Origin: Marinobacter denitrificans
GTDB taxonomy: Bacteria; Pseudomonadota; Gammaproteobacteria; Pseudomonadales; Oleiphilaceae
DNA: 64,000 nt
Assembly: GCF_008795955.1 (NCBI RefSeq)
Contig: NZ_VMHN01000003.1
Coordinates: forward strand, 1-64,000
Direction: 5' to 3'
Shown here one piece after another: positions 17,426 through 31,364 of this stretch (the first letter of the stretch is position 1; the number at the start of each line of letters is the position of its first letter). The position numbers were made by a program, and so were the translations under genes. The notes beneath the pieces were generated by a model. It searched no databases. It was not told the DNA's origin and saw nothing but the letters and a program-made list of their open reading frames with translations.

Positions 17426-19174
17426 GTGAAGGCATTGTCCGATCAGGGAAAGACAGCATCATGGGGCCAGCGACTGGCTGCCGGGCTTGGAGCCTGGCGG
17501 TATGGCACCGTGTTGGGTGTATTTCTTCTGGTTGTGAGCGCCCTGGCATGGCGCCTGGTTGATCTGCACGTAGTGGATAACGAGTTCCTGCGAAAGCAGG
17601 GCGACGTGAGGACCATACGGGTCGAAAGTATCGATGCCCATCGGGGGGTTGTCACGGATCGCCATGGCGAGTCGTTGGCGGTCAGCACACCGGTTCAGAC
17701 GATCTGGGCGAACCCGTCGGAGATCGATCCGGAAGAGCCCGCACTGACGAATGTCGCGCGATTACTGGGTATCAATGAAGCCAGACTCCGGGAGCGCCTT
17801 CGGACGTATGCAGCACGGGAGTTTGTCTACCTGCGCCGTAAACTTCAGCCAGAGATCGCCAGGCAGGTACTTGCCATGGGCATCCCCGGGTTGTATAGCC
17901 GCCAGGAATACCGTCGCTATTACCCCGCCGGAGAGGTGACTTCCCATGTCGTGGGCTTCACCAATATTGATGAAAGCGGCCAGGAAGGTATCGAACTGGC
18001 CTACAACGAGTGGTTGAGCGGTGAGAGCGGCCGAAAGCGGGTGCTGAAGGACAATCGTGGGCGTGTCATCAAGGACCTGACGTTGATTCGTGATGCCAAG
18101 CCCGGGCGAAATCTTGAGCTCAGTATCGATTTGCGATTGCAATACCTGGCTTACCGGGAACTCAAGGCTGTGGTGGGTGCTCATGATGCGCGGGGCGGAA
18201 CTCTGGTGATGCTGGATGTGGACACCGGTGAAGTTCTGGCGATGGTAAACCAGGGGTCTTACAACCCTAATGATCGCACCCAGCTTAGCCCCGACCGTTT
18301 GCGGAACAAAGCGATAACCGACCTGTTTGAACCCGGGTCGACTATGAAACCGGTGTCTATGGCCGCTGCCCTCGAATCCGGAAAATTCAAGGCGTCCAGC
18401 ACAATAGATACAGCGCCAGGATATCGGCGTTTTGGTCGTTTTACGATCCGGGATCATCGGAATTATGGCGTCATCAGTCTTACAGATGTGATTGCAAAAT
18501 CCAGCAACGTCGGTATCAGCAAGATTGCCACTGAACTGGGCGGCGACACCATCCGGGACCTATACGCTCGCCTCGGGCTGGGCCAGCCCACAGGGATCGG
18601 GTTTCCTGGTGAGGCTGTTGGCGTGCTACCGGCTCCACCAAAGTGGCGGCCCGTTGAAGAGGCAACCCTGTCTTACGGCTACGGCATGAGCGTCAACGCT
18701 CTTCAGTTGGCTCAGGCCTACATGGTGTTGGCCAACGGCGGCATCCGCTATCCGTTAAGTCTCCTGAAAGCTGAAGAGCGCCCTGTGGGGGAACGAGTTC
18801 TTTCTGAAGAAGTCTCATTTCAGGTCAGGGAGATGTTGCGGGAAGTGGTGGAAAACGGTACCGGGAAACGCGCTCAGCCGGGTTTCTATTCCGCTGGCGG
18901 CAAAACCGGAACCGTTCACCTGGTGGGCAAGGGCGGATATGAAGACAGCCAGTACAAGGCCATATTTGCCGGTATGGCTCCGATCGACAATCCGAGAATT
19001 GTCACAGTGGTGGCGGTGGATGCGCCCCAGTCCGGAGAATATTACGGTGGCGAAGTGGCTGCACCGGTATTCGCCCGGGTTATGGGTGACGCGTTACGGC
19101 TGCTGAACGTAAAGCCGGAACTGGAGCTGGGCAAGGCGCAAGAGCCGCGCCGGGCTTCCGGGGAGCGGGGTTAG
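17426..19174 (+). CDS. ftsI: Septal peptidoglycan transpeptidase (PBP3)
   Basis: 582-residue class B penicillin-binding protein cross-linking septal murein with FtsW. It has one N-terminal membrane helix (about 28-47), a non-catalytic domain, and the transpeptidase triad S-T-M-K (305-308), S-S-N (359-361) and K-T-G (493-495). The start is GTG 17426; a TTG at 17435 is an alternative with a slightly better placed AAGG. The 22-nt gap after ftsL is unlikely to hold its own promoter. Confidence 0.96.
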   Translation: MKALSDQGKTASWGQRLAAGLGAWRYGTVLGVFLLVVSALAWRLVDLHVVDNEFLRKQGDVRTIRVESIDAHRGVVTDRHGESLAVSTPVQTIWANPSEIDPEEPALTNVARLLGINEARLRERLRTYAAREFVYLRRKLQPEIARQVLAMGIPGLYSRQEYRRYYPAGEVTSHVVGFTNIDESGQEGIELAYNEWLSGESGRKRVLKDNRGRVIKDLTLIRDAKPGRNLELSIDLRLQYLAYRELKAVVGAHDARGGTLVMLDVDTGEVLAMVNQGSYNPNDRTQLSPDRLRNKAITDLFEPGSTMKPVSMAAALESGKFKASSTIDTAPGYRRFGRFTIRDHRNYGVISLTDVIAKSSNVGISKIATELGGDTIRDLYARLGLGQPTGIGFPGEAVGVLPAPPKWRPVEEATLSYGYGMSVNALQLAQAYMVLANGGIRYPLSLLKAEERPVGERVLSEEVSFQVREMLREVVENGTGKRAQPGFYSAGGKTGTVHLVGKGGYEDSQYKAIFAGMAPIDNPRIVTVVAVDAPQSGEYYGGEVAAPVFARVMGDALRLLNVKPELELGKAQEPRRASGERG

Positions 19175-19178
19175 GGTT

Positions 19179-20663
19179 ATGTGTATTACATCACTCAGCA
19201 CATTGTTGCAGGGGATCGCGCCGGTGCCATCGGTGTTTGATGTCACTATTCACGGCCTGAAAACCGACAGTCGGGAAGTCAGGGCCGGCGACGCTTTTGT
19301 TGCGCTGGCCGGAGCCCGAACGCCCGCGGACCACTATATTGAACATGCCATCCACGCGGGTGCTACCGTGATCCTGCTGGAAGTAACGCAAGCGGACGAA
19401 TGCCACGAGCATGAAGGTGCGCTGATCGTGCCGGTAACGGATTTGCGAGTCCGCCTGGGGAAGATCGCGGACCGGTTCTTCGAGCACCCCTCCCAGCGAT
19501 TGCGCCTGATCGGTGTGACCGGCACCAATGGCAAAACCTCCGTGAGTCATTACATCGCGACCCTTTTGCAGGAGACCGGTACCCCCTGTGGCGTTATAGG
19601 TACTGTTGGTTACGGGATGCCCGGTGCACTGCAGCAGGGTTCCCATACGACCCCGGATGTTGTTGAGATAAACCATGTGCTGTCGCGGATTCTTGCCCAG
19701 GGTGGGCGTGCAGCGGCGATGGAAGTGTCGTCCCATGCTCTTGATCAGGGGCGTATCGATAACCTGACCATGACCGGGGCGGTTTTTACCAACCTTACCA
19801 GGGATCACCTCGACTACCACGGGTCCATGGAGGCCTATGGTGCTGCCAAGGCCCGTCTGTTTGACCGGGAAGAGTTGCACTTCGCCGTGGTCAATTTTGA
19901 TGACCCGTTCGGAAGGCAGCTTTATGAGCAGCTTGAGGGTAAATGTGACCGCGTCCGTTACAGTCTGCACGAGGCCCAGACCGAGCTCTGGATGACAGAG
20001 TTCTCGCCCTTGAACGATGGTTTTACTGCCAGCGTTGATGGGCTCTGGGGGCGGTTTGAAATTTCCGCTCCGGTACTGGGTAGCTTTAATGTCAGCAATA
20101 TTCTGGCCGCGATGGCGGCGGTTCTCAGCCTCGGCGTACCGGTAGAAAGGGTGCAGCGCGCCGTTGAACGGTTATCGCCGCCCCCCGGGCGGCTGGAGCC
20201 ATTCGCCGGTGGGAACGGCGTCCGCGTGGTGGTGGACTACGCTCATACGCCGGATGCCCTCAACAGCGCACTCGCAGCCTTGCGTCCCCATGTTAGTGGG
20301 CGGTTGTTCTGCGTTTTTGGCTGCGGCGGAAACCGCGATACCGGCAAGCGCCCCGAGATGGCCCGGGAAGCAGAAAAAGCAGCGGACGTGGTGATCGTGA
20401 CGGATGACAACCCCCGCAGCGAGAACCCGGATGCCATAACCGACGAGATAGTGGCCGGTTTCAGCCACCCGGAACAGGTGGCAGTTATCCACGACCGTGC
20501 CGAAGCCATCCGACAGGCCATTAACCTGGCGGTTGCGGGCGATATTGTCCTGATAGCGGGCAAGGGGCATGAGGCCTGGCAGGAAATGGCAGGCCAGCGT
20601 ATTCCGTTCAGCGATGCTGAGCAGGTGAGGCACGCACTGTCACTGAACGGAGGTGTCGCATGA
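19179..20663 (+). CDS. murE: UDP-MurNAc-L-Ala-D-Glu:meso-diaminopimelate ligase
   Basis: 494-residue Mur ligase adding the third residue of the stem peptide. The ATP loop G-T-N-G-K-T is at 115-120. The D-N-P-R motif at 410-413 marks the diaminopimelate-adding class rather than the lysine class, fitting a Gram-negative wall. ATG is 4 nt after the ftsI stop; the murE stop overlaps the murF ATG. Confidence 0.97.
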   Translation: MCITSLSTLLQGIAPVPSVFDVTIHGLKTDSREVRAGDAFVALAGARTPADHYIEHAIHAGATVILLEVTQADECHEHEGALIVPVTDLRVRLGKIADRFFEHPSQRLRLIGVTGTNGKTSVSHYIATLLQETGTPCGVIGTVGYGMPGALQQGSHTTPDVVEINHVLSRILAQGGRAAAMEVSSHALDQGRIDNLTMTGAVFTNLTRDHLDYHGSMEAYGAAKARLFDREELHFAVVNFDDPFGRQLYEQLEGKCDRVRYSLHEAQTELWMTEFSPLNDGFTASVDGLWGRFEISAPVLGSFNVSNILAAMAAVLSLGVPVERVQRAVERLSPPPGRLEPFAGGNGVRVVVDYAHTPDALNSALAALRPHVSGRLFCVFGCGGNRDTGKRPEMAREAEKAADVVIVTDDNPRSENPDAITDEIVAGFSHPEQVAVIHDRAEAIRQAINLAVAGDIVLIAGKGHEAWQEMAGQRIPFSDAEQVRHALSLNGGVA

Positions 20664-22051
20664 TGCAGGCGTTTGCTTTGACCGATGCCCAGACCTGGCT
20701 TGGGGGCACCACCGCTGGAGACAGCCTGGAAGGGCTGGTGTTCGGTGGTGTCTCTACCGACACGCGCAAAATCGCGACCGGGGATTTGTTTGTAGCGCTG
20801 CGTGGTGAGAATTTTGACGGGCATGACTACCTGGCGGTCGCCGAGAAGGCAGGCGCCGTAGCTGCGGTGGTGGACAAGACTGATCCGGACCTGGCCCTTC
20901 CACAGATCCTGGTGGCAGACACGGTAGAAGCACTGGCAAAACTGGCCGCGGGTAACCGTAACGCCAGTCGGGCCCGGTTTGTGGCCATCACCGGTAGCAG
21001 TGGAAAAACCACGGTGCGGGAAATGGTAGCTGCCATCCTCTCCCGCGTTGGCAATACCCTGGCTACCGAAGGCAACCTTAACAATCATATCGGCGTCCCG
21101 CTGACCCTGTTCCGGTTGGCGCCTGAGCATGAGTACGGCGCCATTGAGCTGGGCGCCAGCGGGCTGAACGAAATTTCCCACACGGTCAACATCGTACGAC
21201 CTGATGTATCCATACTGACCAACGCGGGGCAGGCCCATCTGGAAGGCTTTGGCGGCTACGACAACATCGTGCTTGCCAAGGGTGAAATTATTGACGGCGT
21301 CGCAGAATCCGGCCTGGTTGTGCTTAACCGGGACGACCCTGCATTCGATACATGGAAACGGCGAGCCGGTGAGCGACGGGTTGTTGGTGTCAGCAGGCAG
21401 GCCAGCGCCGGAGGCGACTACTTTTCCGAAAGCATCCGTGACGATGAAAATTCGCTGGTCTTCCGCGCTTGTGGCCCCGAGGGCTGGGCTTGTGATGTAA
21501 GCCTGCCATTGCACGGTGAGCACAACATTACCAATGCACTGCTGGCGATTGCTGCCACACGCGAGTTGGGCGCCAGTGATGAGGCTGTTCAGCTGGGGCT
21601 GGCGTCAGTGCAGGCGGTCAAGGGGCGGCTGCAGATTCTTGAGCTGTCGCCCCGGTTAACCGTCATCGATGACAGCTATAACGCCAACCCGGCCTCGATC
21701 AAGGCAGCATTAGGCGTGTTGGCTGCGCGTCCAGGCAGCCGCATTGCGGTTCTGGGGGGCATGGCGGAACTGGGGCCGGACAGTCTCGGGCTGCATCGGG
21801 AGGTGGGTGAGTTTGCCAGGGCCATGGGTATCGAACGCCTGCTTGTCGTGGGCGATGGTTGTGAAGGATATGTTGACGGGTTCGGGGATGCCGCCGAGGT
21901 GTGTACGACCCATGAGGACGCGGTGCGTCGTCTGTTTGAGGGGCCTGCCGATTCGCAGACGGTACTGGTCAAGGGTTCTCGCAGTTCCGCCATGGATCGC
22001 GTGGTGGAGGGAATAAAAGAAAAGGTGGGTAACACATGCTGCTCTGGCTGA
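20660..22051 (+). CDS. murF: UDP-MurNAc-tripeptide:D-Ala-D-Ala ligase
   Basis: 463-residue Mur ligase attaching D-Ala-D-Ala to give the pentapeptide. It has the ATP loop T-G-S-S-G-K-T-T (about 112-119), N-N-H-I-G-V-P-L-T and D-S-Y-N-A-N-P-A-S, the last two typical of MurF. ATG overlaps the murE stop by 4 nt (a second ATG follows at 20663). Its 3' end overlaps mraY by 16 nt. Confidence 0.97.
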   Translation: MMQAFALTDAQTWLGGTTAGDSLEGLVFGGVSTDTRKIATGDLFVALRGENFDGHDYLAVAEKAGAVAAVVDKTDPDLALPQILVADTVEALAKLAAGNRNASRARFVAITGSSGKTTVREMVAAILSRVGNTLATEGNLNNHIGVPLTLFRLAPEHEYGAIELGASGLNEISHTVNIVRPDVSILTNAGQAHLEGFGGYDNIVLAKGEIIDGVAESGLVVLNRDDPAFDTWKRRAGERRVVGVSRQASAGGDYFSESIRDDENSLVFRACGPEGWACDVSLPLHGEHNITNALLAIAATRELGASDEAVQLGLASVQAVKGRLQILELSPRLTVIDDSYNANPASIKAALGVLAARPGSRIAVLGGMAELGPDSLGLHREVGEFARAMGIERLLVVGDGCEGYVDGFGDAAEVCTTHEDAVRRLFEGPADSQTVLVKGSRSSAMDRVVEGIKEKVGNTCCSG

Positions 22052-23121
22052 CAGAGGCTCTTTCACAATATTTTTCCGCGCTGACGGTTTTCCAGTACCT
22101 GACCGTCCGGGGCATTTTCGGTGTGCTGACGGCATTGCTGATTTCCCTGCTCATCGGGCCGTTCATGATTCGCAAGCTGAGCCAGTACCAAATAGGTCAG
22201 GCGGTACGTGACGACGGACCGCAGACGCATCTGAGTAAAGCCGGGACCCCGACCATGGGTGGGGCTTTGATCCTGGTGGCAGTGGGGGTCAGCTCATTGC
22301 TCTGGGCTGATCTGAGCAACCGGTATGTCTGGGTCGCAATTCTGGTGACCCTGTTCTTCGGCGCCATTGGCTGGGTGGATGATTATCGCAAGGTGGTGGA
22401 ACGCAACCCCCGAGGTTTGCCGGCCCGCTGGAAGTACTTCTGGCAGTCCGTGATTGGTGCCACGGCGGCCTTTGCATTGTTCATGAGCTCTTCGCTACCC
22501 CAGGAAACCTCGCTATATGTGCCGTTCCTGAAGAATGTGTCGCTGACCCTGGGGCCGGTGCTGTTCATCCTGCTGAGTTATTTCGTGATTGTCGGCAGCA
22601 GTAACGCGGTGAATCTCACCGACGGCCTTGATGGCCTCGCGATTATGCCGACGGTTATGGTAGCGGCGGCTCTGGGTATCTTTGCCTATGTTTCGGGCCA
22701 TGCCCAGTTTGCGGATTATCTGCTGATCCCCCACCTGCCGGGGACCGGCGAACTGATTGTTTTCTGCGGAGCCCTGGTGGGAGCCGGGCTGGGCTTCCTG
22801 TGGTTCAACACTTATCCGGCCCAGGTTTTCATGGGCGATGTGGGAGCCCTGGCCCTGGGTGCTGCCCTGGGCGTGGTGGCGGTTATTGTGAGGCAGGAAA
22901 TTGTGCTTTTCATTATGGGCGGCGTGTTCGTGATGGAAACCATCTCTGTGATTTTACAGGTGGCGTCTTTCAGGCTGACCGGCAGGCGGATATTCCGCAT
23001 GGCGCCCCTGCATCATCATTTTGAATTGAAAGGCTGGCCTGAGCCGCGGGTTATCGTGCGCTTCTGGGTCGTTACCGTTGTACTTGTACTGGTTGGCCTG
23101 GCCAGCCTGAAACTGAGATAG
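22036..23121 (+). CDS. mraY: Phospho-MurNAc-pentapeptide transferase
   Basis: 361-residue polytopic membrane enzyme transferring phospho-MurNAc-pentapeptide to undecaprenyl phosphate to form lipid I. About ten membrane helices. Signatures include K-A-G-T-P-T-M-G-G near residue 70, [17 protein letters not shown], and M-A-P-L-H-H-H-F-E close to the C-terminus. The start lies inside the murF 3' end, suggesting translational coupling. Confidence 0.98.
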   Translation: MLLWLTEALSQYFSALTVFQYLTVRGIFGVLTALLISLLIGPFMIRKLSQYQIGQAVRDDGPQTHLSKAGTPTMGGALILVAVGVSSLLWADLSNRYVWVAILVTLFFGAIGWVDDYRKVVERNPRGLPARWKYFWQSVIGATAAFALFMSSSLPQETSLYVPFLKNVSLTLGPVLFILLSYFVIVGSSNAVNLTDGLDGLAIMPTVMVAAALGIFAYVSGHAQFADYLLIPHLPGTGELIVFCGALVGAGLGFLWFNTYPAQVFMGDVGALALGAALGVVAVIVRQEIVLFIMGGVFVMETISVILQVASFRLTGRRIFRMAPLHHHFELKGWPEPRVIVRFWVVTVVLVLVGLASLKLR

Positions 23122-23135
23122 GGAAGCAGAACACC

Positions 23136-24476
23136 ATGGGTGTCATCGTTTCAGATCGTCGTACGCTGGTGGTAGGGCTCGGTAAAACCGGGCTCTCCTG
23201 CGTGCGCTATCTGTGCGAAAAAGGCCGCGAAGTTGCCGTGGCCGACAGCCGCACGGCGCCGCCCGGTCTTGAGGAGCTCTCGGCCGGTTGGCCCGAGCTG
23301 CCCGTGTATCTGGGTGATTTTGATCCGGAAGTGTTCGCCGGTTTCAATGAGCTGGTGGTCAGCCCCGGTATCAGTATCGCCGAGCCCGCTATTCGCCATG
23401 CGGCAGAACAGGGCGCAACCATCCGTGGTGATATCGACCTTTTCGCCGAGGCAGCTGACGCGCCGATTGTTGCCATTACCGGCTCCAATGGCAAAACCAC
23501 TGTGACCACGCTGGTGGGGGAAATGGCCCGTGCAGCCGGTCGCCAAGTTGAGGTGGGTGGTAACATCGGCACCCCTGCGTTGGATCTTCTTGGTCGCGGG
23601 GCCGATCTTTACGTGCTGGAGTTATCCAGTTTCCAGTTGGAGACCACACGTGAACTCAACGCTCTGGCAGCGACAGTTCTCAATGTCAGTGATGACCACA
23701 TGGATCGCTACCCGACAAAAATGGCCTATTTCCAGGCCAAGCAGCGGATTTTTAACGGCTGCAAGAATGCTGTGGTGAACCTCGACGATGCCTTGAGCAC
23801 GCCGATGGCGCGGGACAGTCTTCGGTTCCTGTGTTTCGGTTTCCACCGGGTCAATCCCGAGACCTTCAGTACCCGGGAGGACGACGAGGGAACCTGGATC
23901 ACCTTCGGTTTCGATAACCTGTTGCTGGCCAGTGAGCTGCGCTTGATGGGCAGTCACAACATCAGCAATGTGATGGCGGCTCTCGCTCTGGGGCACGCTG
24001 CAGGCTTACCGATGGACGTAATGCTGGAGATCGTCCGGAACTTCAGGGGGTTGCCGCACCGATGCGAGTTCATCCGCCGGGTTGGTGAGGTGGATTTCAT
24101 CAACGATTCGAAGGGCACCAATGTCGGAGCTACTGTCGCAGCGATCGAAAGCCTGTCGCCAGCGAGCGGAAAAGTGGTTCTTATTGCCGGTGGCGAGGGT
24201 AAGGGGGCCGACTTTTCGCCACTGGCGGAGCCGGTCGCGACACACTGCAGAGCGGTAGTGCTGATGGGGACCGATGCAGAACGGATCGCGTCTGCCCTTG
24301 GTTGCCAGACCGAGATTGTAATGGCAGCCACTATGGAGGATGCCGTTCGCAAGTCCGTTGGACTGGCTGATCCCGGAGACCGGGTCCTGTTGTCGCCGGC
24401 CTGCGCCAGTTTCGACATGTTTCGCGATTACAACGATCGCGGAGACAGTTTCCGTAAACAGGTGGAGGGGCTGTGA
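23136..24476 (+). CDS. murD: UDP-MurNAc-L-alanine:D-glutamate ligase
   Basis: 446-residue Mur ligase adding D-Glu. It has an N-terminal nucleotide-binding fold (V-V-G-L-G-K-T-G-L-S), the ATP loop T-G-S-N-G-K-T-T near residue 115, and N-D-S-K-G-T-N in the C-terminal half. GGGAAG precedes the ATG. The stop overlaps the ftsW ATG by one base. Confidence 0.97.
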   Translation: MGVIVSDRRTLVVGLGKTGLSCVRYLCEKGREVAVADSRTAPPGLEELSAGWPELPVYLGDFDPEVFAGFNELVVSPGISIAEPAIRHAAEQGATIRGDIDLFAEAADAPIVAITGSNGKTTVTTLVGEMARAAGRQVEVGGNIGTPALDLLGRGADLYVLELSSFQLETTRELNALAATVLNVSDDHMDRYPTKMAYFQAKQRIFNGCKNAVVNLDDALSTPMARDSLRFLCFGFHRVNPETFSTREDDEGTWITFGFDNLLLASELRLMGSHNISNVMAALALGHAAGLPMDVMLEIVRNFRGLPHRCEFIRRVGEVDFINDSKGTNVGATVAAIESLSPASGKVVLIAGGEGKGADFSPLAEPVATHCRAVVLMGTDAERIASALGCQTEIVMAATMEDAVRKSVGLADPGDRVLLSPACASFDMFRDYNDRGDSFRKQVEGL

Positions 24477-25678
24477 TGCACGCAAATCTGTCTCTCCCGA
24501 ATCACAAAGGGCTCGTCCGCGACCTGCGCCCGCTGCCACTGCTGGTTATCAGTGCCGCTGCGCTGCTGGTTATGGGGATTGTGATGATCTCATCCGCGTC
24601 AATGGATATGGCAGCGGAAACCATGGGCAATAGTTACCACTACGTGATCCGGCAGCTTATCTTTGCCGGCATTGGGTGTGTGTTCGCCCTGATTGCGGTA
24701 AACGTGCCGATCTCCTGGTGGGAGCGCAGCGGCTGGCTGCTGCTGGCGATCGGGCTGTTGTCATTGCTGTTGGTGTTGACACCACTGGGCCGCACGGTTA
24801 ATGGCTCCACACGCTGGATTTCTTTTGGCTTCTTCAATGTGCAGGTGTCCGAGATCGCAAAGTTGTGTCTTATCGCTTACCTGGCGGGATACGTGGTGCG
24901 TCGGCGGGAAGAGCTGCTGAATACCTGGTCAGGATTCCTGAAGCCACTCGGTGTTCTTGGCGTTGCCTCCGTTCTGCTGGTTATCGAGCCAGATTTCGGG
25001 GCCACAGTGGTGCTTGTCGCTGCCGCTGCAGGCATGATTTTTCTGAGCGGGGTTCGGCTGAGCCGGTTCATGCCACTGATTGGCGTGCTGATAGTGATGG
25101 GCGCCGTCCTTGTGTTTACCCAGCCTTACCGTTTGAAACGGGTTGTCAGCTATCTCGATCCCTGGAAAGACCAGTTCGACACCGGCTACCAGCTTACCCA
25201 GTCGTTGATTGCCTTTGGTCGCGGTGAATGGGCAGGCACGGGGCTTGGTAATTCGGTGCAGAAGCTGTTCTACCTGCCCGAAGCCCATACTGATTTTATC
25301 TTCGCCATCATCGCCGAAGAGTTCGGACTACTGGGTTCACTCATTGTACTGGGCCTCTTCACCATCCTGGTGGTTACCGGATTCGTGATCGCCAGAAGGG
25401 CAGAAAAGGCCGGGATGCCGTTCGCGGCGTGCTTCTCCTACGGCATCACACTGCTGATAGGTTTGCAGGCCAGTATCAATATGTCGGTCAGCACCGGGCT
25501 GCTGCCTACCAAGGGGCTGACACTGCCTCTGGTGAGCTACGGCGGCTCAAGCCTGATGATTACCGCCGTCTGTATCGGCGTGTTGGCGCGGGTGGAAATG
25601 GAACGGCTCGACCGCGAAAGAGTCTCCAGCGAGAAGTCACGTAAACCGGCAACCAGAGGAGGTGCGGCTTATGACTGA
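24476..25678 (+). CDS. ftsW: Septal peptidoglycan polymerase FtsW
   Basis: 400-residue SEDS-family glycosyltransferase with about ten membrane helices. It polymerises lipid II at the septum with FtsI. Conserved stretches are N-G-S-T-R-W, P-D-F-G-A-T-V-V, P-E-A-H-T-D-F-I-F-A and L-P-L-V-S-Y-G-G-S-S near the C-terminus. ATG 24476 (TGATG junction with murD) is chosen over GTG 24473. The 3' end overlaps murG. Confidence 0.96.
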   Translation: MHANLSLPNHKGLVRDLRPLPLLVISAAALLVMGIVMISSASMDMAAETMGNSYHYVIRQLIFAGIGCVFALIAVNVPISWWERSGWLLLAIGLLSLLLVLTPLGRTVNGSTRWISFGFFNVQVSEIAKLCLIAYLAGYVVRRREELLNTWSGFLKPLGVLGVASVLLVIEPDFGATVVLVAAAAGMIFLSGVRLSRFMPLIGVLIVMGAVLVFTQPYRLKRVVSYLDPWKDQFDTGYQLTQSLIAFGRGEWAGTGLGNSVQKLFYLPEAHTDFIFAIIAEEFGLLGSLIVLGLFTILVVTGFVIARRAEKAGMPFAACFSYGITLLIGLQASINMSVSTGLLPTKGLTLPLVSYGGSSLMITAVCIGVLARVEMERLDRERVSSEKSRKPATRGGAAYD

Positions 25679-26748
25679 CAAGCGGCGCTTTCTGATGATG
25701 GCCGGGGGTACCGGTGGCCATGTGTTTCCCGCATTGGCAACCGCGAGAAACCTTCAGGAAAAAGGTCACGAAGTGTTCTGGCTAGGCTCCAGAGGGGGAA
25801 TGGAAGAGCGCTTGATTGGTGAAACTGACATACCTCTGTCATTGATCCGGATTTCAGGATTGCGAGGCAAGGGCGGGTTGGCCCTGCTGCTGGCTCCCTT
25901 CCGGTTGATGAGGGCATTGGGACAGGCTTTTATGGTGGTCCGCGGCATCCGCCCCCACTGTGTCATTGGCATGGGTGGGTTTGTCACAGGCCCCGGTGGT
26001 GTCGCTGCCTGGCTGACAAAAGCGCCGTTGGTGATTCATGAACAGAATGCCATTGCGGGCATGACGAACAGGATCCTGGTGCGTTTCGCCACCACGGTGC
26101 TGGAAGCATTTCCAGGCAGTTTCGGTGCGGGCGTGATAACTCGCTGCACCGGCAATCCGGTAAGGCAGGACCTGGCTGCATTGCAGGAGCCGGAAACGCG
26201 GATGTCGGGCCGCGCGGGAGCGCTCAGGTTGCTGGTGGTGGGCGGAAGCCTTGGCGCCCAGGTTTTCAACCGCACTTTGCCAGAAACCCTGGCGAAGATG
26301 CCCGAGGCCAAGCGCCCGACGGTGCGTCACCAGTGCGGCGAGAAGAATGCAGACGAAGCCCGGGATGCCTACCAGGAACACGGAGTGCAGGCGTCCGTGG
26401 AGCCCTTTATCAAAGACATGGCTGAGGCCTATGGCTGGGCAGATATTGTACTTTGCCGGGCCGGGGCTCTGACGGTGTCTGAGCTGTGCGTCGCCGGTAT
26501 CGGTGCAGTTCTGGTGCCGTTTCCCCATGCCGTGGATGACCATCAGACCAAGAACGCGCAGCAAATGGTTAACACCAAAGCTGCAATCCTGATTCCGCAA
26601 CCAAAGCTGTCGGCGGATCTGTTGGCGGAAACCCTGACGGATCTGGCAAAGGACCGCAGCCGGATTATTGATATGGCGAAGGCAGCAAAAAGGCTGGCCC
26701 GCCCTGATGCAACGGAGAGAGTCGTGAATTACTGTCTGGAGGCCGCCA

Positions 26749-26756
<8 letters not shown>
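25671..26756 (+). CDS. murG: Lipid II synthase (GlcNAc transferase)
   Basis: 361-residue GT-B glycosyltransferase adding GlcNAc to lipid I on the inner face of the membrane. G-G-T-G-G-H near residues 12-17 and the C-terminal [11 protein letters not shown] donor site are clear. ATG 25671 follows a strong AGGAGG; GTG 25662 is too close to that site. It overlaps ftsW by 8 nt and murC by 8 nt. Confidence 0.97.
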
Positions 26757-29993
<3,237 letters not shown>

Positions 29994-30029
29994 CAACGCT
30001 AAATTCAGACCTACGGTTTGGTGGAATAC

Positions 30030-31265
30030 ATGTCATCGGTTGAAACGGAAAACATGATTGTCGGCCTCGATATCGGAACCTCGAAAGTGGTTGCGATTGT
30101 CGGCAAGCGCAAAATGGACGGGACCATTGAGGTGGTGGGTATCGGTTCCAACCCATCCCGCGGGCTAAAGCGTGGTGTGGTGGTGAACATCGAAACCACC
30201 GTCCAGGCGATACAGCGGGCTGTAGAAGAAGCAGAACTGATGGCTGGATGCCGGATTCATTCGGTCTATGCCGGAATTGCCGGCAGCCACATCAAGAGCC
30301 TGAACTCCCACGGCATTGTCGCCATCCGCGACCGGGAAGTAACCCAGGCGGATATCGACCGGGTTATCGACGCGGCCCAGGCGGTGGCTATCCCGGCAGA
30401 CCAGAAAATTCTCCACATACTGCCCCAGGAATTCGTCATCGACAGCCAGGAAGGTATCAAGGAACCCATGGGCATGTCCGGGGTGCGCCTTGAGGCGAAA
30501 GTGCATTTGGTGACCTGTGCGGTAAACGCCGCGCAGAACATCGAAAAATGCGTGAAGCGCTGCGGCCTGGAAGTGGATGACATCATCCTTGAGCAGCTGG
30601 CCTCCAGCCACGCGATCCTCACTGAAGATGAGAAAGAGCTGGGTGTCTGTGTCGTGGATATCGGTGGGGGCACGACGGATATTGCGGTGTTTACCGGGGG
30701 CGCCATTCGCCATACCGCGGTGATTCCCATTGCCGGTGACCAGGTCACCAACGACATCGCCATGGCCCTTCGCACGCCCACGCAGAATGCCGAGGAGATC
30801 AAGATCAAATACGCCTGTGCCCTGACGCAGCTGGCCGGCGCGGACGAAACCATCAAGGTGCCCAGTGTGGGCGACCGGGCGCCGCGGGATCTTTCCCGCC
30901 AGGCCCTGGCCGAGGTGGTGGAGCCACGCTACGAAGAGCTGTTTACCCTGGTGCAGTCAGAACTTCGCCGTTCCGGATTTGAAGACCTGATCCCGGCCGG
31001 CATCGTGATTACCGGCGGTTCCTCCACCATGGAAGGTGTGGTGGAACTGGCCGAGGAGATCTTCCACATGCCGGTAAGGCTGGCCTGTCCGCAGGCGGTC
31101 TCCGGCATGACGGAGGTGGTCAACAACCCGATCTACGCCACTGGCGTTGGGTTGCTGATCCATGGCTTCCGCCAGATGGATCTGGGGCGGACGCCTGCGC
31201 TTAAGGGTGAAGACGCACCCACGCTGTTTGAGCGCATGAAAGCCTGGTTTACCGGTCATTTCTGA
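30030..31265 (+). CDS. ftsA: Cell division protein FtsA
   Basis: 411-residue actin-like ATPase tethering FtsZ to the membrane. Motifs: G-L-D-I-G-T-S-K-V near the N-terminus (phosphate 1), D-I-G-G-G-T-T-D-I-A-V-F (phosphate 2), G-I-V-I-T-G-G-S-S-T-M (adenosine), and a C-terminal amphipathic helix K-A-W-F-T-G-H-F that binds membrane. ATG 30030 has GGTGGA just upstream; the TTG at 30018 is less likely. Confidence 0.97.
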   Translation: MSSVETENMIVGLDIGTSKVVAIVGKRKMDGTIEVVGIGSNPSRGLKRGVVVNIETTVQAIQRAVEEAELMAGCRIHSVYAGIAGSHIKSLNSHGIVAIRDREVTQADIDRVIDAAQAVAIPADQKILHILPQEFVIDSQEGIKEPMGMSGVRLEAKVHLVTCAVNAAQNIEKCVKRCGLEVDDIILEQLASSHAILTEDEKELGVCVVDIGGGTTDIAVFTGGAIRHTAVIPIAGDQVTNDIAMALRTPTQNAEEIKIKYACALTQLAGADETIKVPSVGDRAPRDLSRQALAEVVEPRYEELFTLVQSELRRSGFEDLIPAGIVITGGSSTMEGVVELAEEIFHMPVRLACPQAVSGMTEVVNNPIYATGVGLLIHGFRQMDLGRTPALKGEDAPTLFERMKAWFTGHF

Positions 31266-31295
31266 CGGTAGCCGGGAGAAGACGTACACGAAGGT

Positions 31296-31341
31296 ATCTC
31301 GAAAATCATAATCTCGAAAAATCAGTCTGGAAAAGGCTGAT
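31296..31341 (+). repeat. Direct repeat and hairpin in the ftsZ leader
   Basis: ATCTCGAAAATCA (31296-31308) is followed 2 nt later by ATCTCGAAAAATCA (31311-31324), a 15-nt-period repeat in the ftsA-ftsZ gap. The end of the second copy forms a small stem ATCAGTC/GGCTGAT (31321-31341, one G-T pair). It ends about 23 nt before the ftsZ start. Function unknown. Confidence 0.6.
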
Positions 31342-31364
31342 AAACAGCACGAAGGAGTAGGGGA

